From JBFJKD01 sp041600415 (GTDB lineage: Bacteria; Pseudomonadota; Gammaproteobacteria; Pseudomonadales; Porticoccaceae), in NCBI GenBank assembly GCA_041600415.1, contig JBFIKF010000001.1, forward strand, positions 1 through 64,000: 64,000 nucleotides of DNA. Direction: 5' to 3'. Below the pieces are notes generated by a model. The model was not told the origin of the DNA, did not search any database, and saw only the letters and a list, made by a program, of their open reading frames with translations. Below, piece after piece: positions 9,047 to 17,397 of the stretch. Position numbers and translations under genes: made by a program. Each line of letters opens with the position of its first letter. Within the stretch, counting starts at the first letter, position 1.

Positions 9047-10966
9047 TCACGCGCGAATCCCATCAATCAACTTCGCGACTCGCGCCACATTATCGTCCAT
9101 GATGCTATCAATCTCTTCCTGGTTTTTTCTCCATTTATCCGCGGCCGGAGGGGTGAGGGTGTAACGGGAGTGAGGCAACCGGTCGGCCAAGATTTCGCGC
9201 ATCTTGGGGCCATAGGGAGCCCCGATAAAGTTACACAACTCCTGAGTGATTACTTCCGGTTGCTCCAGGAATTGGTCGTAGCTGACAAGACACCAATCGT
9301 CCCTCGGCATTTCAGCTAGATCTTTTACGATCGTTTCATTGGCAATACGCCACTGCGCCGCAGCAATTTCCGCCAGCGACACGCCATTAAGTTTGCCCCA
9401 GCCCGGTACCAGCAGTAGCGACCAAGGGTCACCCTCCCACCCAGGAAGGTCAGGATAAGTTACAAATTTGCCCGATCGCCAAGCTTCGATAATGCTTGAT
9501 ATATTCCCCTCTGGAGAACGGTGTAGATAAATAAACTTTGCGTCGGGAAATAATTTTTTGAAGAAGGGGATCCGCAGTGCGTTTTTGGGCGTTTTTTCCA
9601 GGAATCGGACCGCCGTTGGCCGATCCTCCATGGCATGCCAGCGCGCTCCCTCCGCATTGACCAGCTTACGCATAAATCCATTACCCAAGGCACTCAAAAC
9701 CGCGGGCGTAGCGTCCGCAGCGGTCAGCGCATTCGACTCGTAACCCCTGGATGCAGGGCGCAACGCCTCAATTCCTTCGATGACCTGGTGCGACTCTCCG
9801 CCAATCGTCCATAACGCCCGATTCTGCGCGAGCACCTCGAACAGCATGGTACTACCGGAACGAGGGGCGGCAACTACAAACACCGGCCTGGTAAACCTCA
9901 ATGTCGGTTTTGTCGGGGCAGCGCGGGAAGATCGTCGAGGAACAGCCCGTGAGGCGCCATTGGTAGCTCGTCGTGCCGCTTTATTCTGCTCGCCGCCGTA
10001 CACTTGCGCCATATCGGGATTCAATGCGGCACCCAACCAGGCACTTAAAACCCCGGGGACATCTGCATCATTGCTGCGCATTTTCAGACCTGAGCTATAC
10101 TCTTTCGCCGCATTCAGCGCACCAACAAGTAGCGCACGGTACCGCTCAAAACCAGCTGAGTCGTTGCCGAAAACTGCCCAACAGGCCCGCCAGTCGTACA
10201 CGAAATCCCGTAGTACGCCAGACAGCTGCGCCGTTGCCAAGTTATTATCCTGTGCTACATCACTCAGCAGCCCCTCAATCGCTACTTCGAGCTCATCGGG
10301 AGGCATCACCACCGCAACATTGTGCTTCTCGTATTCAATTGAGGTGGCAAGCCCTTCCCGATACTCCACAGCCACGGATTTGACCGACCCACCGGTTTTC
10401 CCTTTACCTTTGACCTCAAACGGGCGGTGCGCGTCTCTAACCATCCGCCAAAACGCCGCTGACCCCACGGTGTCAAACACCAGGTGAATGCGCGTTGTAT
10501 CGGTTGGGTTGATAACTTCGTGTGTTTTCCAGTTGTCGAAAATCCAGGCTTCGCCCGCCGCCATATGCACCCGCTTGCCATTGCACACAAATTCGATGTC
10601 CGGGTGAGTAATAATGGGAACGTGGACGCGCGTACGATTGTGCCAATAGTAGTTGATATCAACGTGGCTACTCACACCCCTTTGCGGACCGATGCGCATT
10701 AGTCGGCTGCGACCCACAACCGTTTGGAAAGAGGCCAAAACCTGCTGCAGGTAGGGGCTGCTTAGCAGGTGGGGGGTGGGTTTCATCATCCCCTTGAGAT
10801 CATCGTTGATTTCGCCGTTGGCAGCCACAAGGATCATCGCCGAGTTACCTTCAAATCCCTGCGGATGCGCGCGCCAGGCATTCGGAGTGAAACGCTCTAC
10901 TTCCTCGCGTAAACGCGCAACATCAAACGTTACCGGCAAACGATAAAATTCACTTTCTAAATTCAC
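9047..10966 (-). CDS. Asp/Asn beta-hydroxylase-sulfotransferase fusion protein
   Basis: This is a 639-residue two-domain protein. Residues 1-300 form an Asp/Asn beta-hydroxylase-like dioxygenase: VDINYYW, RVHVPIIT with the first His near 113, NWKTHEV with the second His near 147, then TRIHLVFD. An Arg/Ala-rich linker (about 325-350) leads to a sulfotransferase domain with the PAPS loop VFVVAAPRSGSTML near 358 and the 3'-phosphate motif IYLHRSPEGNISS near 475. Both active-site sets look intact. No signal peptide is seen. The start is GTG, supported by AAGGAG eight bases upstream. It probably begins the accessory block and is followed after 176 bases by its stand-alone hydroxylase paralogue. 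The substrate is unknown. The fusion implies that hydroxylation and sulfation act on the same molecule, perhaps in sequence. Confidence 0.82.
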   Translation of the reverse strand: MNLESEFYRLPVTFDVARLREEVERFTPNAWRAHPQGFEGNSAMILVAANGEINDDLKGMMKPTPHLLSSPYLQQVLASFQTVVGRSRLMRIGPQRGVSSHVDINYYWHNRTRVHVPIITHPDIEFVCNGKRVHMAAGEAWIFDNWKTHEVINPTDTTRIHLVFDTVGSAAFWRMVRDAHRPFEVKGKGKTGGSVKSVAVEYREGLATSIEYEKHNVAVVMPPDELEVAIEGLLSDVAQDNNLATAQLSGVLRDFVYDWRACWAVFGNDSAGFERYRALLVGALNAAKEYSSGLKMRSNDADVPGVLSAWLGAALNPDMAQVYGGEQNKAARRATNGASRAVPRRSSRAAPTKPTLRFTRPVFVVAAPRSGSTMLFEVLAQNRALWTIGGESHQVIEGIEALRPASRGYESNALTAADATPAVLSALGNGFMRKLVNAEGARWHAMEDRPTAVRFLEKTPKNALRIPFFKKLFPDAKFIYLHRSPEGNISSIIEAWRSGKFVTYPDLPGWEGDPWSLLLVPGWGKLNGVSLAEIAAAQWRIANETIVKDLAEMPRDDWCLVSYDQFLEQPEVITQELCNFIGAPYGPKMREILADRLPHSRYTLTPPAADKWRKNQEEIDSIMDDNVARVAKLIDGIRA

Positions 10967-11023
10967 AGCACCACTCCTTGAGCTAGGAAGCTAACCTCGT
11001 TATCCTTAAAAACAGGCGGCCAG

Positions 11024-12340
11024 CTATTCTAGCCAACGCACCAAATGGTATGATTTTTTCCCGCGTCGAAGCAAGTAAAAGCGGCCATGCCGTGCGTCAG
11101 TGCCGTCCAGAATGAGCGTTTCTTCGTCGACCCTGCACCCGTTGACACTAATCGCTCCCTCGCGAATAAATTTACGCGCCTGGCCGAGGGTGACTTCCCC
11201 ACGCGGTGTCAGGGCGAGACCGGTGTCGACCAGCACTTCGGCGAGAGGCTTGCTCGGCGCCGCGATCTCGGTGCACGGCATACCATCGAGCGCCAGTTGC
11301 TCCATGTCTGCTTCGGTAAGGTTGGCGAGGGCCCCGGAAAACAGTGCTTGGGATATGCGTCGCGCCGCGGTAAGGCCGTCCGCACCGTGTACTAGGGTGG
11401 TTACCTCGCTGGCCAGAATTTCCTGGGCGGATTTACGACCGGTAGTGCGCGCGTCGGCCTCTTCAATAGCGGCAATCTCGTCCAACCCCAGAAACGTAAA
11501 GTAGCGCAAAAACCGGTAGACGTCGTCATCGGCGGTGTTGACCCAGAACTGGTAGAACCCGTAGGGGGACGTTTTCGCCGCATCCAGCCAGATCGTACCG
11601 GTTTCGCTCTTGCCAAATTTGGTGCCGTCGGCCTTGGTCACGAGAGGCAGCGTGAGGCCATAAACATGGGCATGATTGAGTCGCCGGGTCAAATCGATAC
11701 CGCCGGTAATGTTGCCCCACTGATCCGACCCGCCAATCTGCAAGGTGCAGTCATAACGTCGATGCAGTTCGGCAAAATCGTAGGATTGCAGCAACATATA
11801 ACTGAATTCGGTAAAAGAGATGCCCTCGCCTTCGCGTTCAATGCGCTGCCTTACCGACTCCTTGTTGATCATCGCATTGACCGAAAAATGCTTGCCAACG
11901 TCCCGTAGAAAATTCAGGGTGGACATGCCCTGCATCCAGTCGAGATTGTTAGCCAATATGGCCGCATTTTCACCGTCAAAATCGATAAACCGCGATATCT
12001 GACGCTGCAGTCGGTCTACCCAGCCAGCGACCACTTCGGGGGTGTTGAGCTGGCGCTCTTCCGCCTTATGACTTGGATCGCCAATCAATCCGGTGGCGCC
12101 GCCCACCAGCGCAATCGGCCGGTGTCCGGCCAGCTGGAAGCGCCGCAGAGCGAGTAGTGGCACCAGACTGCCGATATGCAAACTGTCGGCTGTGGGGTCA
12201 AATCCGCAGTACAACGCACGCGCCTGATCGAGGTGGGCGGGCAGGTCGTCCCGCGCTGCTATTTGGGCAATAATGCCCCGACCATTGAGCTCGCCAATCA
12301 GCTCGGCTCCCGGCGTAACCGCTATTCCCGGTTTAACCAT
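11024..12340 (-). CDS. tyrS: Tyrosyl-tRNA synthetase
   Basis: This class I aminoacyl-tRNA synthetase of 438 residues charges tRNA-Tyr. The ATP-binding HIGH variant is DSLHIGSLVP near residue 54, the KMSKS variant is KFGKS near 243, and ALYCGFDPTADSLH matches the E. coli-type enzyme. A C-terminal S4 RNA-binding domain (about 370-430) is present. The longest frame begins at a TTG at 12379. The ATG at 12340 is preferred because GTGGAG lies upstream and the length fits the family. It is divergent from the M23 peptidase gene. In Pseudomonas this synthetase gene sits beside an rRNA operon, as it would here without the 9.5 kb accessory block. Confidence 0.95.
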   Translation of the reverse strand: MVKPGIAVTPGAELIGELNGRGIIAQIAARDDLPAHLDQARALYCGFDPTADSLHIGSLVPLLALRRFQLAGHRPIALVGGATGLIGDPSHKAEERQLNTPEVVAGWVDRLQRQISRFIDFDGENAAILANNLDWMQGMSTLNFLRDVGKHFSVNAMINKESVRQRIEREGEGISFTEFSYMLLQSYDFAELHRRYDCTLQIGGSDQWGNITGGIDLTRRLNHAHVYGLTLPLVTKADGTKFGKSETGTIWLDAAKTSPYGFYQFWVNTADDDVYRFLRYFTFLGLDEIAAIEEADARTTGRKSAQEILASEVTTLVHGADGLTAARRISQALFSGALANLTEADMEQLALDGMPCTEIAAPSKPLAEVLVDTGLALTPRGEVTLGQARKFIREGAISVNGCRVDEETLILDGTDARHGRFYLLRRGKKSYHLVRWLE

Positions 12341-12515
12341 TGTTGGTGTAGACTCCACAGGGTGAGAAAAAGACGGCAAACCTTACATGATCCAGTCGTA
12401 AAAACAAATGTCTATCCAGTCAAATTAAGTCGATTAAAACTATAGGGCTTTATTTTTTTTTGTTATAAACTCGCTGCTTATAAACTTTAATTCCGGCCAC
12501 TTCGAGATACCAAGC

Positions 12516-13937
12516 ATGCAGTCAGGGAAAAACGGAGACAACTTCTGGTCGCGCCTGTTCGCGTTGTCGCTACCGCGGGTCCATTTGCTCGCCGCTGCCG
12601 CCGTTGCCGCAACGCTGGTTGTATCCCTCGCTCTTCTGCCCTCTGAAAATGTCGAGGCGAAACGCCTTTCCTCCGCAGTAACGTTGTTCTTTCAGGAACC
12701 TCTCGCACAGGCGACGAATTTGCCCGACCCTGGCGACAACACATTAGATACCGCCGCGCCAACGATCAGCACCCTCCACGACGCCGCTGCGAATACAGGC
12801 ACCACAGCCAATGCAGACGCCGCTGCGGACGGCGACCTCTGGCGGGAGGAACTCGTGCAATCCGGGGATAATCTGACCACGGTGTTTAAACGCCTGTCCC
12901 TCAACGCCCGCGACGTCTATGCCGTCGCCAACGCCCAGGGTGAATCCCAGCCCCTGCGCAAATTGCGCCCCGGCGAAACCGTTGCCATTCAAACCGATGC
13001 AAGCGGCCAGCTGACGACAGTACATTATGTCCGCTCGCAACTGGAATCCTATCGGTACGAGCGCAAGGAAGCGGGCTTCAGGGGCGAAAAACACCTGCGC
13101 AAGCCGGACGTTATTTCCAGCTTTTTGCAGGCGCGCATAGACAACTCGCTGTTCCTCGACGGCGTGCGGGCCGGACTGGAGCAAACTACGATTATGGATC
13201 TGGCCAACATTTTCGGCTGGGACATTGATTTCGCGCTGGATATTCGCCGGGGCGACAGTTTCCAGGTACTGTACGAGGAACTGTTACTGGACGGCGAAAA
13301 GATTGGTACGGGCAATATCCTCGCCGCCGAATTTACCAACCAGGGCCGCACCTTCCGGGCAGTGCGCTTTGTCGATAAACATGGTGATGCCGATTATTTC
13401 GCTCCCGACGGGAAACCTATGCGCAAGGCATTTTTACGTGCGCCTCTGGATTTCACCCGGGTTAGCTCAAACTTTGACTTGCGGCGCAAGCATCCGATTC
13501 ACAAAATGATCAAGGCACACCGGGGGGTCGATTACGCCGCACCGCGGGGTACTCCGGTCTATGCCGCTGGGGAGGGCAAGGTGGTAGCGTCGGGTTACAG
13601 CCGCGCCAACGGGAACTACGTGTTTATTCAGCACGGGCAGACCTACACCACCAAATATCTACACCTGGATAAACGGCTGGTGCGCTGGGGCCAAACTGTC
13701 AAACAACGCAAAGTTATCGGCACGGTGGGTTCCACCGGCTACGCCACCGGGCCCCATTTGCACTATGAGTTTCTGGTCAACGGTGTGCACCACAATCCAC
13801 GCACGGTAGCCCTGCCCCAGGCGGAACCGATTCCTGCAGCCCTGCGTGCCCAGTTCCTCGCACAAACCACGCCGCTGCTCAACCAACTCAGTAATTACAG
13901 CGCTACCCAGTTGGCCTCAGCCGCCGGCAGCCAATAA
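12516..13937 (+). CDS. M23-family peptidoglycan endopeptidase (MepM-like)
   Basis: This 473-residue envelope protein has an N-terminal membrane anchor (about residues 15-42), a low-complexity Ala/Asp/Thr stretch, an OapA/LysM-like region (LVQSGDNLTTVFKRL) and a C-terminal LAS metallopeptidase domain. The zinc ligands are visible as HRGVD and HLHYE, so the enzyme should be active. It resembles E. coli MepM (YebA), which cuts D-Ala-meso-DAP crosslinks during wall growth. It is followed after six bases by anmK, which recycles wall fragments, so the two genes form a murein turnover pair. Confidence 0.9.
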   Translation: MQSGKNGDNFWSRLFALSLPRVHLLAAAAVAATLVVSLALLPSENVEAKRLSSAVTLFFQEPLAQATNLPDPGDNTLDTAAPTISTLHDAAANTGTTANADAAADGDLWREELVQSGDNLTTVFKRLSLNARDVYAVANAQGESQPLRKLRPGETVAIQTDASGQLTTVHYVRSQLESYRYERKEAGFRGEKHLRKPDVISSFLQARIDNSLFLDGVRAGLEQTTIMDLANIFGWDIDFALDIRRGDSFQVLYEELLLDGEKIGTGNILAAEFTNQGRTFRAVRFVDKHGDADYFAPDGKPMRKAFLRAPLDFTRVSSNFDLRRKHPIHKMIKAHRGVDYAAPRGTPVYAAGEGKVVASGYSRANGNYVFIQHGQTYTTKYLHLDKRLVRWGQTVKQRKVIGTVGSTGYATGPHLHYEFLVNGVHHNPRTVALPQAEPIPAALRAQFLAQTTPLLNQLSNYSATQLASAAGSQ

Positions 13938-13943
13938 CGCGTC

Positions 13944-15077
13944 ATGCCTGGGCGCACGGAGCGCGAACTGTTTATCGGGTTAATGTCGGGCACCAGCCTC
14001 GACGGTATCGATGCGGTTCTAGCGGATTTTAGCGCGTCGCACCCCCTGCTTCTCGCCTGTCATACCACGCCATTTCCGCAGCAGATTGAGCGCGATATCC
14101 GCAGCCTGTGTCAGCCCGGCGACGATCATCTCGATAAATTCGGCGCAACCGATCAACACCTCGGGGAGCTCTTTGCCGAGTCGGCAAATGCCATTTTGAC
14201 GCAAGCCAACTTGAACCCGGACGATATTGCCGCCATAGGCTGTCACGGACAGACCGTGCGCCATCGTCCCACGGCCAACGTCGCGGGGGTGCCGTTTACG
14301 CTGCAACTCGGCGACCCAAATCTGATCGCGGCCCGTACCGGCATAACTACCGTCGCGGATTTTCGGCGGCGGGATATAGCGCTAGGAGGCCAGGGCGCAC
14401 CGCTGGTTCCCGCGTTCCATCGTGCAGTATTTCAACATACCACCCTGCATCGCGCGGTGGTCAATATCGGCGGTATGGCGAATATTACTTTTCTTCCCAC
14501 AGCCTCCCTGCCCGTCCAGGGATTCGATACCGGTCCGGGCAATGTGTTGCTTGATGCCTGGAGTCAGCGTCATCTGGGCACTCGTTTTGACGCGAGGGGA
14601 CGTTGGGCGGCGGGCGCGCAAGCAGATGCAGCTTTGCTGACACGATTACGGTCCCATCCGTTTTTTGCGATTACTCCACCGAAGAGCACCGGGCGCGAAG
14701 AATTTAACGCAGCCTGGCTGGACGAACAGTTAACGATGCACAGTACGCAGATCGCCCCCCAGCAAGTGCAGGCGACCTTGCTCGCGCTGACTGTCCAGAG
14801 CATTGCCGACGGCATCGCGCAGTTACCGGTATCGCCCGATGAAGTCTTTATTTGCGGAGGTGGCGCGCTCAATGACGCACTGATGACTGCGCTGCAACAC
14901 CGATTGAACCCGATTCCGGTGGCGAGCACCGCCGCCATCAGCCTCGACCCGCAATGGGTCGAGGCGCTGGCTTTCGCCTGGCTGGCCCGACAGACCCTGC
15001 GCGGGCTACCGGGAAATTTGCCTTCGGTGACCGGTGCGCGGGCAGAAACTTTACTGGGCGGCATCTTTCCGGCGTAA
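13944..15077 (+). CDS. anmK: Anhydro-N-acetylmuramic acid kinase
   Basis: This 377-residue kinase of murein recycling converts anhydroMurNAc plus ATP to MurNAc-6-phosphate. Diagnostic motifs are GLMSGTSLDGID at the N-terminus, IGCHGQTVRH, VNIGGMANITFL, GFDTGPGN and a C-terminal ICGGGALN phosphate-binding turn. The length is typical. It starts six bases after the M23 peptidase stop, almost certainly as one transcript. Confidence 0.96.
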   Translation: MPGRTERELFIGLMSGTSLDGIDAVLADFSASHPLLLACHTTPFPQQIERDIRSLCQPGDDHLDKFGATDQHLGELFAESANAILTQANLNPDDIAAIGCHGQTVRHRPTANVAGVPFTLQLGDPNLIAARTGITTVADFRRRDIALGGQGAPLVPAFHRAVFQHTTLHRAVVNIGGMANITFLPTASLPVQGFDTGPGNVLLDAWSQRHLGTRFDARGRWAAGAQADAALLTRLRSHPFFAITPPKSTGREEFNAAWLDEQLTMHSTQIAPQQVQATLLALTVQSIADGIAQLPVSPDEVFICGGGALNDALMTALQHRLNPIPVASTAAISLDPQWVEALAFAWLARQTLRGLPGNLPSVTGARAETLLGGIFPA

Positions 15078-15151
15078 ATTCATCGCGCCTAATCCACAAA
15101 AAATACGCGGGTGGTGCGATGATCGGTCAGGCCAGTCACCTGGTGCACCAA

Positions 15152-15715
15152 CTAAAAATACACGTAGCCTTCGCTGTTTGTGAGGCGCTCTATTTCCGCA
15201 GGCCCAAATGGCACCGTACCGACGAATGGATAAAGGCTATTCTCATTCAATCCAAGATGTTTGATGCGGGTTTTACACACTTTGATGGCCACGACGCCAA
15301 AGGCAGACAAACGCGCTGCCAAATCGACGACCGGTTTGTAGCGAGGGTAATTCTCGCGGAAAAAGATTGCAACTTCCGACCCATGTAACACCAGCACCAG
15401 GGGCGGTAAGCGAGCACTGAGCCCAGAGGCCAAGTAGTAGCTCTCGGCGCGAAGTAACGCCGCCTCCACCTGAGCGGGGTCGTCAAGACCGATGCGCGCC
15501 ACATAACCCGGGGCAGACGGCAACGGGGAAGCCGATTCAAAATCTGGGCTAGTTTTGTTGTAGGGAGCGAGTGCTACACCGCCGGCAAGCTCTGTATCGT
15601 TAGCCATGGCGACCGACAAAAAGCCACTCGCGGCCAGCAGCAAACTCAGGGCAAGGCACCCACAAATTGTGAGCGCGGGGACATCACCACTTAGACGGAA
15701 AACGACGCGCCGCAT
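15152..15715 (-). CDS. Exported DsrE-like protein
   Basis: This 187-residue protein has an N-terminal hydrophobic signal (LALSLLLAASGFLSVAMA) followed by a DsrE/DsrF-like fold region. The pattern VLVLHGSEVAIF, then GVVAIKVCKTRIKHLGL with a single conserved-type Cys, then VPFGPAEIERLTNSEGYVYF, is typical of small DsrE-related proteins. The biochemical role is unknown; the family is linked to sulfur relay. Its ATG lies 25 bases inside the end of erpA, so translation is probably coupled. The family call rests on pattern memory. Confidence 0.6.
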   Translation of the reverse strand: MRRVVFRLSGDVPALTICGCLALSLLLAASGFLSVAMANDTELAGGVALAPYNKTSPDFESASPLPSAPGYVARIGLDDPAQVEAALLRAESYYLASGLSARLPPLVLVLHGSEVAIFFRENYPRYKPVVDLAARLSAFGVVAIKVCKTRIKHLGLNENSLYPFVGTVPFGPAEIERLTNSEGYVYF

Positions 15716-16044
15716 CCGCAGGTCGACACCGCGTTAGGGTTACGCACCACAAACCGGGAACCTTCCAGCCCCTCGACGTAATCCACTTCACCGCCGACCA
15801 GGTACTGAAAACTCAAGGCATCTACCAGCACCGTCACACCGTCCTGCTCCACGCAGGTATCGTCTTCGGCCACGGCTTCATCAAACGAAAAGCCATACTG
15901 AAATCCAGAACAGCCGCCTCCCGAAACGAACACCCGCAACTTGAGATCGGGGTTTCCTTCCTCGGCCACTAAATTAGCCACCTTCGCAACGGCACTGCGC
16001 GTCACGCTCAGCAAGGTGGGATTAAATGTTTCAGCACCAGTCAT
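15691..16044 (-). CDS. erpA: Iron-sulfur cluster insertion protein ErpA
   Basis: This 117-residue A-type carrier delivers [4Fe-4S]/[2Fe-2S] clusters to apoproteins such as those of isoprenoid synthesis and respiration. The three cluster cysteines are present: SGGGCSGFQY and the C-terminal STCGCGA. The ERPA-type ending (CGCGASFSV) and location near argC and anmK match Pseudomonas-type genomes. Its 3' end overlaps the start of the exported DsrE-like gene by 25 bases. Confidence 0.95.
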   Translation of the reverse strand: MTGAETFNPTLLSVTRSAVAKVANLVAEEGNPDLKLRVFVSGGGCSGFQYGFSFDEAVAEDDTCVEQDGVTVLVDALSFQYLVGGEVDYVEGLEGSRFVVRNPNAVSTCGCGASFSV

Positions 16045-16163
16045 TTTCGCTCCAGGTTCACAGGTTTCACGGGGCTATTCTACGCTTTACTGTTGCGCAC
16101 ACACGTCTCAATATGGGGGCGAACCGAATAGTTACCAACCCCACCCCCTTTCATCTGCCAGCT

Positions 16164-16607
16164 TCAACCGCCGCGGCCCGGCTCATCAAGTGCATGCGCC
16201 CGTACGTTCTCAGCGACAAGATCAGCACCGTGGGTGGGTGAGGCACTTACCCCACCCTGGCGCACAAAGTTGCCGTTAACCTGTGCGCCCTTTTCAATTT
16301 CGAGCAGCGTGTAATGGATATTGCCTTCGACCACCGCCTTGGCGGCCAGTTCGATATGCTTGTCGGCGTGTATGTCACCCTCCACGGTACCGCTTACCAC
16401 CACCGTCGGCACCCGTAGCTCCCCGCGCACCAGGCCCGCGTCGAGCACCCGCACCCGCGCCTCGGTGCCGGCCTCGGCAAGAATATTGCCGGTGACCTGC
16501 CCTTCTATTTCCAGACAGCCCTCAAATTGCACGTCGCCGACAACATGGGTGCCGCGCGCGATCAGGGTTGTAGCGCCGGAAGAGGTCATTTTTAATTTCT
16601 TGCGCAT
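16164..16607 (-). CDS. Bactofilin family protein
   Basis: This 147-residue bactofilin (polymer-forming cytoskeletal protein, DUF583) is built of short beta-helical turns such as VVGDVQFEGCLEIEGQVTGN and SGTVEGDIHADKHIELAAKA. Bactofilins assemble without nucleotides into membrane-associated filaments that place wall enzymes. The ATG at 16607 follows AAGGAAC. It is flanked by erpA downstream and the membrane coiled-coil DUF6776-like protein upstream, an order shared with Pseudomonas relatives. Confidence 0.9.
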   Translation of the reverse strand: MRKKLKMTSSGATTLIARGTHVVGDVQFEGCLEIEGQVTGNILAEAGTEARVRVLDAGLVRGELRVPTVVVSGTVEGDIHADKHIELAAKAVVEGNIHYTLLEIEKGAQVNGNFVRQGGVSASPTHGADLVAENVRAHALDEPGRGG

Positions 16608-16671
16608 GCTTGTGTTCCTTTACGCCAGTTCAGTTAATGTTTCGATTCGGGTAACACACCGTGCCAGGAGA

Positions 16672-17388
16672 TCACTCCACCACATCTTTCCAGAGAAATT
16701 TCTGCGTCGTCTCGACGGCGCTATCGCCCATTTTAGTCACCGTAATTTTCAGTTGCTGTGGCTCGAAATCGGTCGGCAGATGCAGCGTACCCTCTATCAT
16801 TCGAAAATACTTAAACGGCACAAGCAACGGGTCATTGTCCTGCATCGGGTCCAGTTGCGCGAGTGTATAGGCAATTTCAGCGCCATTCAGCTTGCCGCTG
16901 ACTTCCAGATCAACCTGCACTTTGATGTTTTTTATCAATGTCGCCTTTTGCTTGACGACCAGACGATAGTTTACCGTCGACGGATCGTCGGTAGTGGCAA
17001 TCCGCAAGCTGTCAATATGTAATCCGGTTTGCTGGCTGTTGTCGCGCAACAGGTTGCGATACAGATCCAGTTCTTCCTTCTGCTTGGCCAATATAGCCTG
17101 CAGGCCAACGACACTCTGGCGCACCTCCTCCAGGGACTCCCGGTCAATCTCGCGCGCCACCACATTATTTGCCACTTCCTGCTCCAGCTCCCTGACACGA
17201 GCCAGGGCCTTTTTGTTAGACATGTTCATCTGGCGGCTTGCGTTCATCTGGCTGGCAAAATAGTCGCTGCCCAGCAGGAAACCTGCAAGAAAACTGAGAG
17301 CCGCCAGCAATAGACCACCACTCACCAGCGCAGGCAGTAGCCAGGGGCGATTGAGTCGCACCACCAACTGTTCAAAACCGGCAGCCAC
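16672..17388 (-). CDS. Membrane-anchored coiled-coil protein (DUF6776-like)
   Basis: This 238-residue protein has one N-terminal transmembrane segment (about residues 17-40), then a predicted coiled coil (about 45-130, rich in Glu/Lys/Leu), then a beta-rich C-terminal domain ending with VTKMGDSAVETTQKFLWK. The arrangement is that of a single-pass periplasmic protein. Its place next to a bactofilin suggests a cell-envelope scaffold role, which is inference. The DUF6776 name is from memory of the family at this locus. Confidence 0.6.
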   Translation of the reverse strand: MAAGFEQLVVRLNRPWLLPALVSGGLLLAALSFLAGFLLGSDYFASQMNASRQMNMSNKKALARVRELEQEVANNVVAREIDRESLEEVRQSVVGLQAILAKQKEELDLYRNLLRDNSQQTGLHIDSLRIATTDDPSTVNYRLVVKQKATLIKNIKVQVDLEVSGKLNGAEIAYTLAQLDPMQDNDPLLVPFKYFRMIEGTLHLPTDFEPQQLKITVTKMGDSAVETTQKFLWKDVVE

Positions 17389-17397
17389 AGAATTGCC

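Noticed and set aside
12341..12515. Divergent promoters between tyrS and the M23 peptidase gene
   Set aside because: Several AT-rich TATAAA-like hexamers exist (near 12465 and 12479), but no matching -35 could be chosen with confidence.
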